A DNA stretch of 25,960 nt. Origin: Stentor coeruleus. Its lineage: Eukaryota; Ciliophora; Heterotrichea; Heterotrichida; Stentoridae. A program made the position numbers and the translations under genes. The DNA lies in the NCBI GenBank assembly GCA_001970955.1, contig MPUH01001020.1:1-25960 (forward strand), written 5' to 3'. Each line of letters starts with the position of its first letter. Positions within the stretch are counted from its first letter, which is position 1. A model generated the notes under the pieces. It did no database searches, was not told where the DNA came from, and saw only the letters and a list, made by a program, of their open reading frames with translations. Shown here piece after piece: positions 1 through 8,161 of this stretch.

Positions 1-1285
1 CATTATAATAGCCTTCTCTGCATATGCATCCAGCATTAGAATCAGGATCTGTGTTATTTGCCTTGCATGTTATGCATAAATCAGCTTGATTACAGGTTTT
101 ACAATCTTCATGGCATGGAATACAACTATCTTGTTCTATAAGTGAAATTCCAAAGAAACCATCATTGCAGATACACCCAGCTGAAGGGCTTGGACTAGCA
201 TTTTGAGCGATGCATGTTAGACACTTGCTTTCTTGGTTACATGTAGCACATTCAGAATGACAATTTAAGCAATCATTAAAAGAAAAATAATACTTATCAG
301 GGCATATACAAGTAGAAGTTGTAGCTATTGCCATGTCAGGGCATAAGCAAATCATTTGACTATCCTTAATTACACAGCTTTTATGATTACAAGGACAATT
401 TAAGCATAAGGATTCATAGCATCCGTAAGAACACCCGATTGGACAAAGGGTGCCTTCTCCATTTTGATCTGATGCTAAATTTATAGAAATGCAATATTGA
501 TTCCCATCTTGTAATATGCTTGGATCGCATGATGAAGGGCATGTACTCAAAAGACAATTACCAGGTGTATAAACTGTATTGTAAAAATCATTAAGAGTAA
601 CTATATAATTAAAAATTCCGAAATACCAAATAAATCCTTCAAATGATTTAGCAGTGTTTTCGGTAGAGCCTATGTATGATTCAAAATTTTCTACTCCCTC
701 ATCAAATTCGCAATTGCAAGTATATGAAATCTGTTGAATTCCATTTGTATAGACATATCCATCTGAATTGTAAGTTTTTATTACTAGTTGCCATATTCCT
801 AAATATATATTACCTGTTATAATGGAATTGGAAGGACCAAAAATATGTTTTGAATTAAAAGGCTTATTTTGGAATCTTGTTTGAATTGCACCATCTAATT
901 GTCGAATTTTTATTTTAATAATATAATTATCATTGTTGGTAGAATATCGATAAAATATTAAATAATCGTCTAAACCACCAAAATCGCTAATCATAATCCA
1001 ACAAACAATTGAAAACATGGGGGATATATAAAAATTTGTTGTAACTAAATCATTTGGGGGCATTTTTATACGATTTTCTATGCCTTGTGAGAAATAAGCT
1101 CCCCTATCTGTAGGCGTTGTATCATGATCTGTAGTAGATGAGCTTTCTCCATTCACAGCGTGATTTTTATTTCCTGAATAGTCGTAAAAAACTTGACCTG
1201 AGTTCCTATCAAACTTGTATTCAAGAATCTTTCCACAGAAACTTGTATGAATCATAAGACTCAAAGCCAAAATAGTCAATGCCAT
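1..1285 (-). CDS. Secreted/surface protein: LamG-like domain plus Cys-rich repeats (3' end outside window)
   Basis: An open frame of 428 codons runs from ATG at 1285 off the left edge without a stop. It begins with a hydrophobic signal peptide (MALTILALSLMIHTSFC). Residues about 20-240 are Trp/Tyr/Gly-rich and resemble a LamG/concanavalin-like beta sandwich. From about residue 245 it becomes strongly Cys-rich. Two successive units of about 45 residues share the pattern CHxxCxTCNQ..xCxTC...AGCIC.(D/E)G(F/Y), as in furin-like/EGF-like repeats of ciliate surface proteins. The family usually continues into membrane spans, which would lie off-window. A decayed multi-span relative lies just upstream on the same strand, so this may be one member of a tandem family (inference). 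The ligand and exact role are unknown. No intron is seen. Confidence 0.8.
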   Translation of the reverse strand, partial: MALTILALSLMIHTSFCGKILEYKFDRNSGQVFYDYSGNKNHAVNGESSSTTDHDTTPTDRGAYFSQGIENRIKMPPNDLVTTNFYISPMFSIVCWIMISDFGGLDDYLIFYRYSTNNDNYIIKIKIRQLDGAIQTRFQNKPFNSKHIFGPSNSIITGNIYLGIWQLVIKTYNSDGYVYTNGIQQISYTCNCEFDEGVENFESYIGSTENTAKSFEGFIWYFGIFNYIVTLNDFYNTVYTPGNCLLSTCPSSCDPSILQDGNQYCISINLASDQNGEGTLCPIGCSYGCYESLCLNCPCNHKSCVIKDSQMICLCPDMAIATTSTCICPDKYYFSFNDCLNCHSECATCNQESKCLTCIAQNASPSPSAGCICNDGFFGISLIEQDSCIPCHEDCKTCNQADLCITCKANNTDPDSNAGCICREGYYN

Positions 1286-1719
1286 ATTCGAAAATATACT
1301 AATTATTCAAAATATCTTATATACAAGAATAACATTTGATTACAAATATAATTTGTTGTATAATCCTTTAAATTTAAGCTAATAGACTATTTTTACTTTT
1401 AAAGTTAAAGCCAATCGATGAAACATCACTAATCTATTAAGAAAATAGAAAATTTCAGAAATCTTTAATCCTAACTTTCCCCAGATCTAGAAATTCTCTA
1501 ATTTTTTCTCTTTAGTCTATTTACTTATGAGATTTTCTTCTTTCATCAACTATAGATTAATACATACTTCAGCATAAAAATTTTCGCATATTTATTGGCT
1601 ATATTGTAGTATATAGTTCTTCCAATATGATGAAAAATCAAGGTAGTGCACTATCTTCCCCCTAGCAGTTTAATAAATATTTAGTTTGAATAAAATAAAG
1701 TTCATTAAAATGATTTATA
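1286..1719. other. Spacer upstream of the left-edge gene
   Basis: This AT-rich non-coding stretch lies between the start of the Cys-rich surface-protein gene and the end of the pseudogene. I see no open frame, RNA gene or repeat in it. It must hold the promoter of the left-edge gene, but no recognisable motif stands out. Confidence 0.6.
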
Positions 1720-2270
1720 CTAATTATCTAAAATAATTCTGTTATTTTGGGTGATTACTTCTGAATGATTTAAAAAAATTAGCATAAAAGCCCAGTACAA
1801 ACTAATTTAAAATTGTCCAATAAGTGATATAAAACTACTAACATAATAATCTTTTCAAAAATATTAGCAATTGCATAATTAAAATATTTCACTTAGAATA
1901 GCTGATACAAATATAGACATATTCTTGAAAGGCCTAAAATAAAAAAGGTATATTAAAGTAAAAGCTGAACAAAAAATCTGTAAACCACTTTGGAGATAAA
2001 GAATTTGGTTCAGATAAATTTGACAAATTATATAAATAGCTCTTCTTATGATGTATAAAAGATAATACTGTGAACTCCTAAGGCCTTTATCAATTTTAAA
2101 CTTATTAAACAAACTACCCCATTTTTTCATAAAATCTTGTTCTTTATTGAGAATATTCTCACTGCTCATAAAGGAACATATAAATAATGCTGTAGGTGCG
2201 AGGGCAAAGATAATCTAAATAAAGTTCACTAAATTATCACTGTTGAAAATAAGTTTATATTAACTCCCGT
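1720..2270 (-). pseudogene. Decayed C-terminus of a multi-span membrane protein
   Basis: The segment 1879-2169 (MKKWGSLFNKFKIDKG, then IIRRAIYIICQIYLNQ) matches the right-edge gene almost residue for residue. Similarity continues in both directions but is broken. Downstream, after SEIF, there is a TAA, then stops, a deletion of about 45 nt, and a recognisable SLIGQF-stop-ISL matching SLLGQFIISL. It ends near the TAG at 1720-1722, after a further deletion relative to the relative. Upstream, the 15-nt intron GTGAACTTTATTTAG (2215-2229) sits where the right-edge gene has GTAAGAATTATTTAG. The exon before it has lost 1 nt, and the next intron has degraded (GA instead of GT, 17 nt). It retains only the last few membrane spans and is not expected to make a functional protein. 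Confidence 0.75.
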
Positions 2271-2467
2271 CTATCAACTAAAATATATTTTATCCTTATT
2301 ATATCAATCTCAAAATCCTAATATTTTCCAACAATCTCTAACTTTTTATAATAATTTCCAACATAATTTCTTTCAGATTTTAAGTCTATAAGGGAGTATT
2401 TTTTTATATTTCACAATCATAACTAAACCCAATAATATTCCTAATCCTTATTTAAAAACTAGATAAT

Positions 2468-3640
2468 TTAACTATGAAATAGTGATCTGGATATTATAAG
2501 TCTCATAATTTCATTAGTCCCTTCCACAATTTTCAAAATCCTCAAATCTCTAAACACTCTCTCAATACCCGTGCTCTTTATAACCCCCATTCCACCATGC
2601 ATCTGTAAAGCCATATCCACAATTTCAAAGCAATAATCTGTAGCAACAAGCTTAGCCATTGAACTTAACGGAATTTTATCAGTATTTTTAGTATCAACCA
2701 TATGAGCTGCATGTCTTACAAGAACCCTTGAAGTAGTAAGTTTAGTAAAAGCTTCTGCCATTTTAAAGCGAAGGTATTGAAATTCGCTTAGTTTCGAGCC
2801 AAATTGAACTCTGTTTTCCATATAATCTCTAGCTTTTTCTAAAGCAAACCAAGCTCCACCAAGACCACAACTAGCAATATTAATTCTCCCCCCTTCAAGT
2901 CCTTGAAGTGCAATTTTCATACCAATTCCAGGTTTCCCAACTAAATTGCTTTTATGTATTTTCACATTATCAAAAGACACAAGGTTTGTTGGGTGTAAAT
3001 TCCAACCAAGTTTTTCTTCGTTTTTACTAAAATGAACACCTGGAGTATTTCCTTCAACTATAATACAACTGATTTCTTTAGGTCCTGTTTTACACATTAA
3101 TGCCATAACATCTGCTGCTGCACCTCCAGTTATGAACATTTTTGACCCGTTAATTGTATAATAATCTCCTTCTAATACTGCTACAGTTCTCATTGATGCA
3201 GCATCAGAACCACTTGAAGGTTCAGTAAGACAATAAGCACCGAATTTATCAAAGGCAAACATTCCTGGAAGGTATTTTTCTTTAAGATTTTCATCAGCAA
3301 AAGTGTCGATAATCCATGCGACCATGTTGTGGACTGATAAGTAAACAGAAAAACTTACACAACCTTTGGATAATGCTTCGTAAATAAGAGAACTTTCTAA
3401 ACGTGACAATTCACTACCACCATATGTACCACTACAATACATACCCCCAAAACCAAGTTCAGCCGTAGACTTTATTAAATCTCGAGGAAAGATTGAATCC
3501 CTATCCCATTCATTAGCTTTTGGGGCTAGTTCTTTATTTGAAAACTTTAAAGCCATGTCTTGAATCTGCTGCTCATGGACGTTTAAATCCCAATTTCCGC
3601 TCATAAGATTGGATGTTTTCCTTACCAGATTTCTAATCAT
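2468..3640 (-). CDS. ACAD8: Isobutyryl-CoA dehydrogenase (ACAD8-type acyl-CoA dehydrogenase)
   Basis: The 390-residue protein is collinear with the whole acyl-CoA dehydrogenase family: helical N-domain, beta domain with CLTEPSSGSDAAS (flavin/substrate signature), and C-terminal helical domain with the ALQMHGGMG signature. The best remembered match is isobutyryl-CoA dehydrogenase of valine breakdown (GGRINIASCGLG, SMAKL.ATD.CF, LQMHGG, EGTNEIMR). Glu373 in VEGTNEIMR is at the usual catalytic-base position. The enzyme oxidises isobutyryl-CoA to methacrylyl-CoA with FAD and passes electrons to ETF in mitochondria. The basic start (MIRNLVRKTSN) fits a short transit peptide. It is intronless and ends with TAA. 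The kinase gene is transcribed divergently across a 646-nt spacer. Short-chain or 2-methyl-branched acyl-CoA specificity is an alternative. Confidence 0.93.
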   Translation of the reverse strand: MIRNLVRKTSNLMSGNWDLNVHEQQIQDMALKFSNKELAPKANEWDRDSIFPRDLIKSTAELGFGGMYCSGTYGGSELSRLESSLIYEALSKGCVSFSVYLSVHNMVAWIIDTFADENLKEKYLPGMFAFDKFGAYCLTEPSSGSDAASMRTVAVLEGDYYTINGSKMFITGGAAADVMALMCKTGPKEISCIIVEGNTPGVHFSKNEEKLGWNLHPTNLVSFDNVKIHKSNLVGKPGIGMKIALQGLEGGRINIASCGLGGAWFALEKARDYMENRVQFGSKLSEFQYLRFKMAEAFTKLTTSRVLVRHAAHMVDTKNTDKIPLSSMAKLVATDYCFEIVDMALQMHGGMGVIKSTGIERVFRDLRILKIVEGTNEIMRLIISRSLFHS

Positions 3641-4286
3641 TTTATATTTAAAGGCTTTAGATATAGTTGTTTGTATATTAGGATTTTTTATGTTTAAGGG
3701 TTGATGAGATTTTGCTAATGGTTGATGTCCTGGATTTTTAAGATTTGGTTATGTTATATGGGTGAAGAATTCTTGTGGAACAAAATTGATTTGGTAATTT
3801 TTGATGGATTGATGAGAAAAAAGTGACTTTAAAGATTAGAGTTAGATGATGAGGGGGGAAAAAGCATAAATGAGGATGATGTTATGATTTTAGGGTTTTT
3901 AGGATTTTTTTGGATCTTTTAGGAAGAAGGATGGGAAATAGGATTTATGTGGCAAGGATAAATGGAAGTTTTTTTATGTGTCCTATTATTTTATTTAGTC
4001 ATAAAACTTAATCATCATCAAAAAAAAACTTTGATCCTCCTACCATCATCCTAAAAAAAATCATATAATAACAATAATCTAAACCTTCCATTTACAGACC
4101 AATAACAAAATAATCAAATACCCCCAATTCACATTTTCTTTCTACCAAAACAAATTTCATCTCCCCAAACCAAAAAAAAATCCTCAAATATTAAAATCCC
4201 AAGCCTATATTTGAAAGCATATCCAAACAGCAAACTTATTTCTAAACCTACCAATTATCTCTCATAATCTTTAAAAACCTAAATAA
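3641..4286. promoter_or_regulatory. Divergent promoter region with sharp G/T to A/C strand switch
   Basis: This is the 646-nt spacer between two genes that start away from each other. On the + strand 3661-3720 holds 14 G and 1 C, whereas 4081-4140 holds 1 G and 17 C. The switch is near 3985. So both genes have an A/C-rich, G-poor sense strand just upstream of their ATG. No TATA-like or other defined element can be singled out. Confidence 0.6.
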
Positions 4287-5705
4287 ATGTCATCTATTTT
4301 TGACGATATAGACAGACAAGTTAACCCAGGCAGTTCTTTTTGGTGTCCTTTAGAGTCTTATGTCCTTCAAGACATAACAGAAAACAAGCTTTTTAGTTCC
4401 AAGTTAAAAATTACAAAATCCAGAGACAATTGGAAAGAGCGAACAATACTTCTAACTACAACATCCTTATACTATTGCAAAAAAAACACAGAAAACCCTA
4501 AGAAAATGACTGTGATCAAATGGAAAAAAGTCGAAGCTTTTACTGAAGACAACGAAATCGAAGAGCGCTTTGGTTTTAAAATCGGCCAAGGGACAATCTT
4601 TGAAGAATTTTACACAGAAAGTGTTGAAATGTTAGAAAACTGGCTTGTAAACCTCAGCAAAGTCGCTATAATGATCGACTTTGAAGAAGATTACGCAATT
4701 ATCAAAGAAGTTGGCAAAGGGAATTACGCAACTGTTTTCCTAGTACAAGACCTAGAAAACTATCAAAAATTCGCCGTCAAACAAATCAACAAAGAAGTTG
4801 TTAAAAAAAGTTCTAGAGGACCAAGTGCCGTAATAAGCGAAATTGAAATCATGCGTAAAATCTCACATCCTATGATGGTAAAACTCTACAGAATCTATGA
4901 AAATGACGATTTCGTAAGCTTAGTAATCGATTATGTTGAAGGTGGGGATCTCTTCCACCGTATCCAGAAAAAAGAAAAATTCCCTGAAGAAATTGCGGCG
5001 ATATTTATCACAAACATGCTTGAAGGTCTTAAATATCTTCATTCATTAAACATTGTTCACAGAGATTTAAAACCTGAAAATTTGTTAATGGTTTCAATTG
5101 AAGATGATACTGAGTTTAAACTTTGTGATTTTGGTCTTGCGTGTATTGCTGGAGATGATCAAGTATTAAGATGTGGATCTCCAGGTTATGTAGCACCTGA
5201 GATATTGATGAAAAAAGCATATAATAACAAAGTTGATATTTTTAGTGCTGGGATTATATTATATATTATACTATCTGGTAGAGCTCCATTTTATGGGAAA
5301 ACTTCTAATGAAATACTTATTAAAAATAAAGAATGTCATTTACAGTTTCATGATAAATATTGGAGACAAGTTTCTAAAGATGGTATTGATATGGTTCTTA
5401 GGCTTACGGATCCTGATCCTAATACTAGAGTATCTGCTGAATATGCACTTAGACATCCATGGCTTAAAAATGCAAATAAATCTATGTCTTTGTTGAGTCC
5501 TTTTACTAATAATCAGAATATTGAAGGATCTCCTGAATGTGGAGCGTCATTCGCTTTGATGAAAAGGATTAATGATAGAAGGGAAATGGGTGCTGAGGTC
5601 GTGTTTGGGAATGTAGAACCAGGGAGAAAACCTAAGGAGCATTTGAAAGAATCGAAAAATGCTAATGAGGTCATGAAAAAACTTAGAGATGATGATAATT
5701 TATAG
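4287..5705 (+). CDS. PH-domain Ser/Thr kinase of the CaMK group
   Basis: The product has 472 residues. Residues about 33-128 look like a PH domain: beta strands with KITKSRDNWKER, ending in the helix MLENWLVNLSKVA. Residues about 135-393 are a complete kinase domain. It has the Gly loop GKGNYATV (143-150), Lys165 in FAVKQ, HRDLKPEN (258-265, catalytic Asp260), DFG (281-283), activation segment CGSPGYVAPE with APE at 303-305, and closing HPWL. CGSPGYVAPE and the ELGL-like lobe place it in the CAMK group, and this PH-kinase order is common in ciliates. A basic 80-residue tail follows; no EF-hands are present, so it is not a plant-type CDPK. It is probably a membrane- or phosphoinositide-linked signalling kinase (inference). 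It has no intron and stops at TAG. Confidence 0.92.
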   Translation: MSSIFDDIDRQVNPGSSFWCPLESYVLQDITENKLFSSKLKITKSRDNWKERTILLTTTSLYYCKKNTENPKKMTVIKWKKVEAFTEDNEIEERFGFKIGQGTIFEEFYTESVEMLENWLVNLSKVAIMIDFEEDYAIIKEVGKGNYATVFLVQDLENYQKFAVKQINKEVVKKSSRGPSAVISEIEIMRKISHPMMVKLYRIYENDDFVSLVIDYVEGGDLFHRIQKKEKFPEEIAAIFITNMLEGLKYLHSLNIVHRDLKPENLLMVSIEDDTEFKLCDFGLACIAGDDQVLRCGSPGYVAPEILMKKAYNNKVDIFSAGIILYIILSGRAPFYGKTSNEILIKNKECHLQFHDKYWRQVSKDGIDMVLRLTDPDPNTRVSAEYALRHPWLKNANKSMSLLSPFTNNQNIEGSPECGASFALMKRINDRREMGAEVVFGNVEPGRKPKEHLKESKNANEVMKKLRDDDNL

Positions 5706-6081
5706 AGTTTTTTTGATGATTTAGATAGAAATTTTAGTTTTATTGAAAAGAAAAATTATATCGATGAAAATATATATTTTTGTGTACTCAATCATTAAGT
5801 AATTTATTAATTTTATTAAGTGTTTAATTATTTATAATAAACTTTTTTATATGCTGATACTAAATACAAACTATCTCCTTAAACCAATTATGAAATATTT
5901 TTTCACTATTAAATTTAAAAATCATAAAAACTTAATCATCAACTATAAATCATTACTTCGTTATTTTAACACAAAATTATATAGATTATAAATATATCCC
6001 CTAAATAAAAATATTTCATTCGATATTTACATCATATTTTATTCAAATAGCCAAAAAACCATAACCTAAAATATCCTAAAT
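5706..6081. other. Convergent spacer, 3' flanks of two genes
   Basis: This spacer lies between the ends of two converging genes. The left part (5701-5760: 9 G, 0 C) is G/T-rich and the right part (6001-6060: 2 G, 10 C) is A/C-rich. No gene or RNA is seen. Polyadenylation signals are not distinguishable in this AT-rich background. Confidence 0.6.
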
Positions 6082-6471
6082 CTAAATTTGAACTGAAACA
6101 TTATGTGAAGACTTATAAGGACAAATCAAGCACGAAACATTTGTAGAGTTGCTTTCCATAAGAACTGAATCTTGATTCTGCATCTTTAATATCATGACCT
6201 TAGGTTTCATAAGCTTGAAAAACTCATCGAAATTTATATCAGAGTTAGTTGATAATAAAGTATCTACTATTTCATCCATGTATACAGGACAATTGTCTTT
6301 ACATCTTATCAAACTTTCATGTCCGACCACTCCTTTTTTTGGATTTAAATATTCAAAGCACTTTAAAATCTGACTAACATCCTCTTTGTTTATGTTTGGA
6401 AGATCAACGTAGCTTTCTATATGTAAACGAGGCTCATCATTAGCACAATCACAACTACTATTTTGACCCAT
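6082..6471 (-). CDS. Small EF-hand-like protein with N-terminal acylation signal
   Basis: This is a 129-residue protein. It starts MGQNSSCDC: Gly2 with Ser5/Ser6 fits N-myristoylation, and Cys7/Cys9 could be palmitoylated, so membrane anchoring is likely (inference). Residues about 30-90 show the helix-loop-helix rhythm of an EF-hand pair. The first hand is VSQILKCFEYLNPKKGVVGHESL and the second ends INFDEFFKLM. Both loops lack the acidic residues at positions 1, 3 and 5 that bind calcium, so it probably does not bind calcium in the ordinary way. Seven Cys residues are present. The C-terminal 40 residues are unrecognised. It is intronless and ends with TAG. The specific function is unknown. 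Confidence 0.75.
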   Translation of the reverse strand: MGQNSSCDCANDEPRLHIESYVDLPNINKEDVSQILKCFEYLNPKKGVVGHESLIRCKDNCPVYMDEIVDTLLSTNSDINFDEFFKLMKPKVMILKMQNQDSVLMESNSTNVSCLICPYKSSHNVSVQI

Positions 6472-6929
6472 TTATAATGATAATTATAACATATGTTTAT
6501 ACATTTTTTTTTATTAGAATATTGAATACGGGATTTTTGATTAGAATGTTTATGTTTTTAGTTTTTTTTTTAAATTGAGGAAATTTTATTTAGAAAATTG
6601 TTTGGGATTTTATTAGAGAGATATTGAAATAGTGGTACTTGTTTTGATATGTTTTGGTTATAAACTATAGGGAGATATTTGGGTTGTTTAAATATTTGAG
6701 TAATTTGTGTTTGGTTAAATAAATGCTTGATAGAGAATTTTACCCTACTGATACTGGAGGTGAAAATAATTTTGACGCTTATGTTTCAAGTGGGGATGGA
6801 AAATATATTTATTTCATGTATGGATTATTTTATATTTTATTATTTAGAGCAGGCTATTTAGCTAGCAAACTACTAAGTTGCAATATAATAACTGGCATTT
6901 TTATAAAACTATGTATTCTAAAAAGATAG
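6472..6929. other. Spacer with an unconvincing 68-codon open frame
   Basis: The region is G/T-rich on the + strand up to about 6720, as expected upstream of the minus-strand gene at 6082-6471. A + strand ATG frame runs 6723-6929 (68 codons). Its start is hydrophilic (MLDREFYPTDTGGENN) and its second half is Ile/Leu/Phe-rich. It lacks the A/C-rich upstream flank seen before the other genes, and it ends exactly where the CCT gene ends. It could be a tiny membrane protein but is more likely chance. Confidence 0.4.
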
Positions 6930-7514
6930 TTATAGTATTTTTTTAATAAACTCTTGATCAGCTCCTAAAACATTAACCGCTTGATCTCTTTTAACAAACC
7001 TCCCCTTTATCCTCAATCTATTATCCGCAACTCTTTTCCTACAATCATAATAAATTTTTTTCTGCCAGTTTCTCTTCTTCCTCTTTTCTAAATACTTAGC
7101 TATTTTCTCTTTCCTCTGATCAACAGTCAGCGTTCCAACAATTTGTCCTGAACAATTCTTCATAAAACTGTTTTTATTCAGAACTTTGGAACTTGTCTCA
7201 GAATTTTTTTTCTTTGATTGGTTATCGCAAAATTTTTTTTTATAATGATTTTCATCCTCATTAATAATATCAAAAATCTCATCTAAGTGTAACTCATGAT
7301 CTTCTTTTTGACACGTGATATGATTAGGAAGTTCTTTTTCTTGAGACATGAATTCGATTTGCATATGAATATAATTGTCTTCATGAATGTCGATTGGATT
7401 AGATAATAAGTCAATAAAAGAATTTTTACGATTGGAAAAAAATAAATCATCAGATGGGTAGTCATTGTATGATGAAGACCCTGTTAACTCATCTTCGAAA
7501 CCTGACATAAGCAT
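6930..7514 (-). CDS. CCT-motif protein (CONSTANS/CO-like/TOC1-type basic domain)
   Basis: The product has 194 residues. Residues about 132-177 match the CCT motif closely: DQRKEKIAKYLEKRKKRNW, then KKIYYDCRKRVADNRLRIK and GRFVKR. This is the signature R..ki.rY.eKRk.R.f.KkirY..Rk..A..R.R.KGRFvk. In plants the motif mediates nuclear localisation, binding to NF-Y factors and DNA recognition. The N-terminal 125 residues are acidic, Ser/Asn-rich and probably disordered, which fits a transcription regulator. There is no B-box or response-regulator domain. Two ATGs (codons 1 and 3) could start it. It stops at TAA. It is likely nuclear (inference); its targets are unknown. Confidence 0.88.
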   Translation of the reverse strand: MLMSGFEDELTGSSSYNDYPSDDLFFSNRKNSFIDLLSNPIDIHEDNYIHMQIEFMSQEKELPNHITCQKEDHELHLDEIFDIINEDENHYKKKFCDNQSKKKNSETSSKVLNKNSFMKNCSGQIVGTLTVDQRKEKIAKYLEKRKKRNWQKKIYYDCRKRVADNRLRIKGRFVKRDQAVNVLGADQEFIKKIL

Positions 7515-8161
7515 TTTTTTTATTATATGTTGAATTAATTTTTATATGTAGTTTTTGGTTTAGGTTGTATTGAAGTTTAAGGATTGGATTTTGGATTTTG
7601 TGATTGGAGTTTGTTGAAAGATAGAGATTAATTAGCTAGTTAGGGAGATGAGAATTTATTAGAGAAGCTTTTTTTTTGATTTTTGATGAGTTTGTTGAGA
7701 GTTTTGAGTGAGAAAATTTATGGCTTTTGATGAATTTGTCTGATGATTGTGTGGGGGTTTTTGTGGATGATTTTGTTTTGGATTAGAGATAAGAGATGGA
7801 TAGTGTAGGTTTTTTTGGTAATGGTATGATGTGTTTGTAGATTTTTTTTTATTGTGTTGACATGTAGTTTTTTTTTTTTAGTTTTGAATGCGCATGATTT
7901 TGAATATTTTTGGGAGTAGATGCTTTCTGGTACTTTGACGTTAAATAAGTTATTTTAATAAGAGTGACTGTAAATATAATTTTAATAAGATGTAAATTTT
8001 ATTAGATATGATCTTCAAAAACACAAACTTAATATACTCTTCTACAATTTCCCCTTAAACCCATTTTTGTATATTTTTCTCATATTAAAACCATAAAAAC
8101 TTATTATCAAATAAAAACATCCTCAGCCCATTCCATCAATCTTAAAACAAAAAATAATTCA
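7515..8161. other. Tandem-gene spacer with G/T to A/C switch
   Basis: The stretch at 7515-7980 is G/T-rich with many poly-T tracts and lies upstream of the CCT gene. From about 8000 to 8161 it is A/C-rich and forms the 3' flank of the next minus-strand gene. No open frame or RNA gene is supported. Confidence 0.55.

Noticed and set aside
6723-6929. 68-codon + strand frame
   Set aside because: It lacks the A/C-rich upstream flank seen at other genes and butts directly against the CCT gene's stop. Its second half is low-complexity hydrophobic. Not a shadow, but support is too thin for a gene call.
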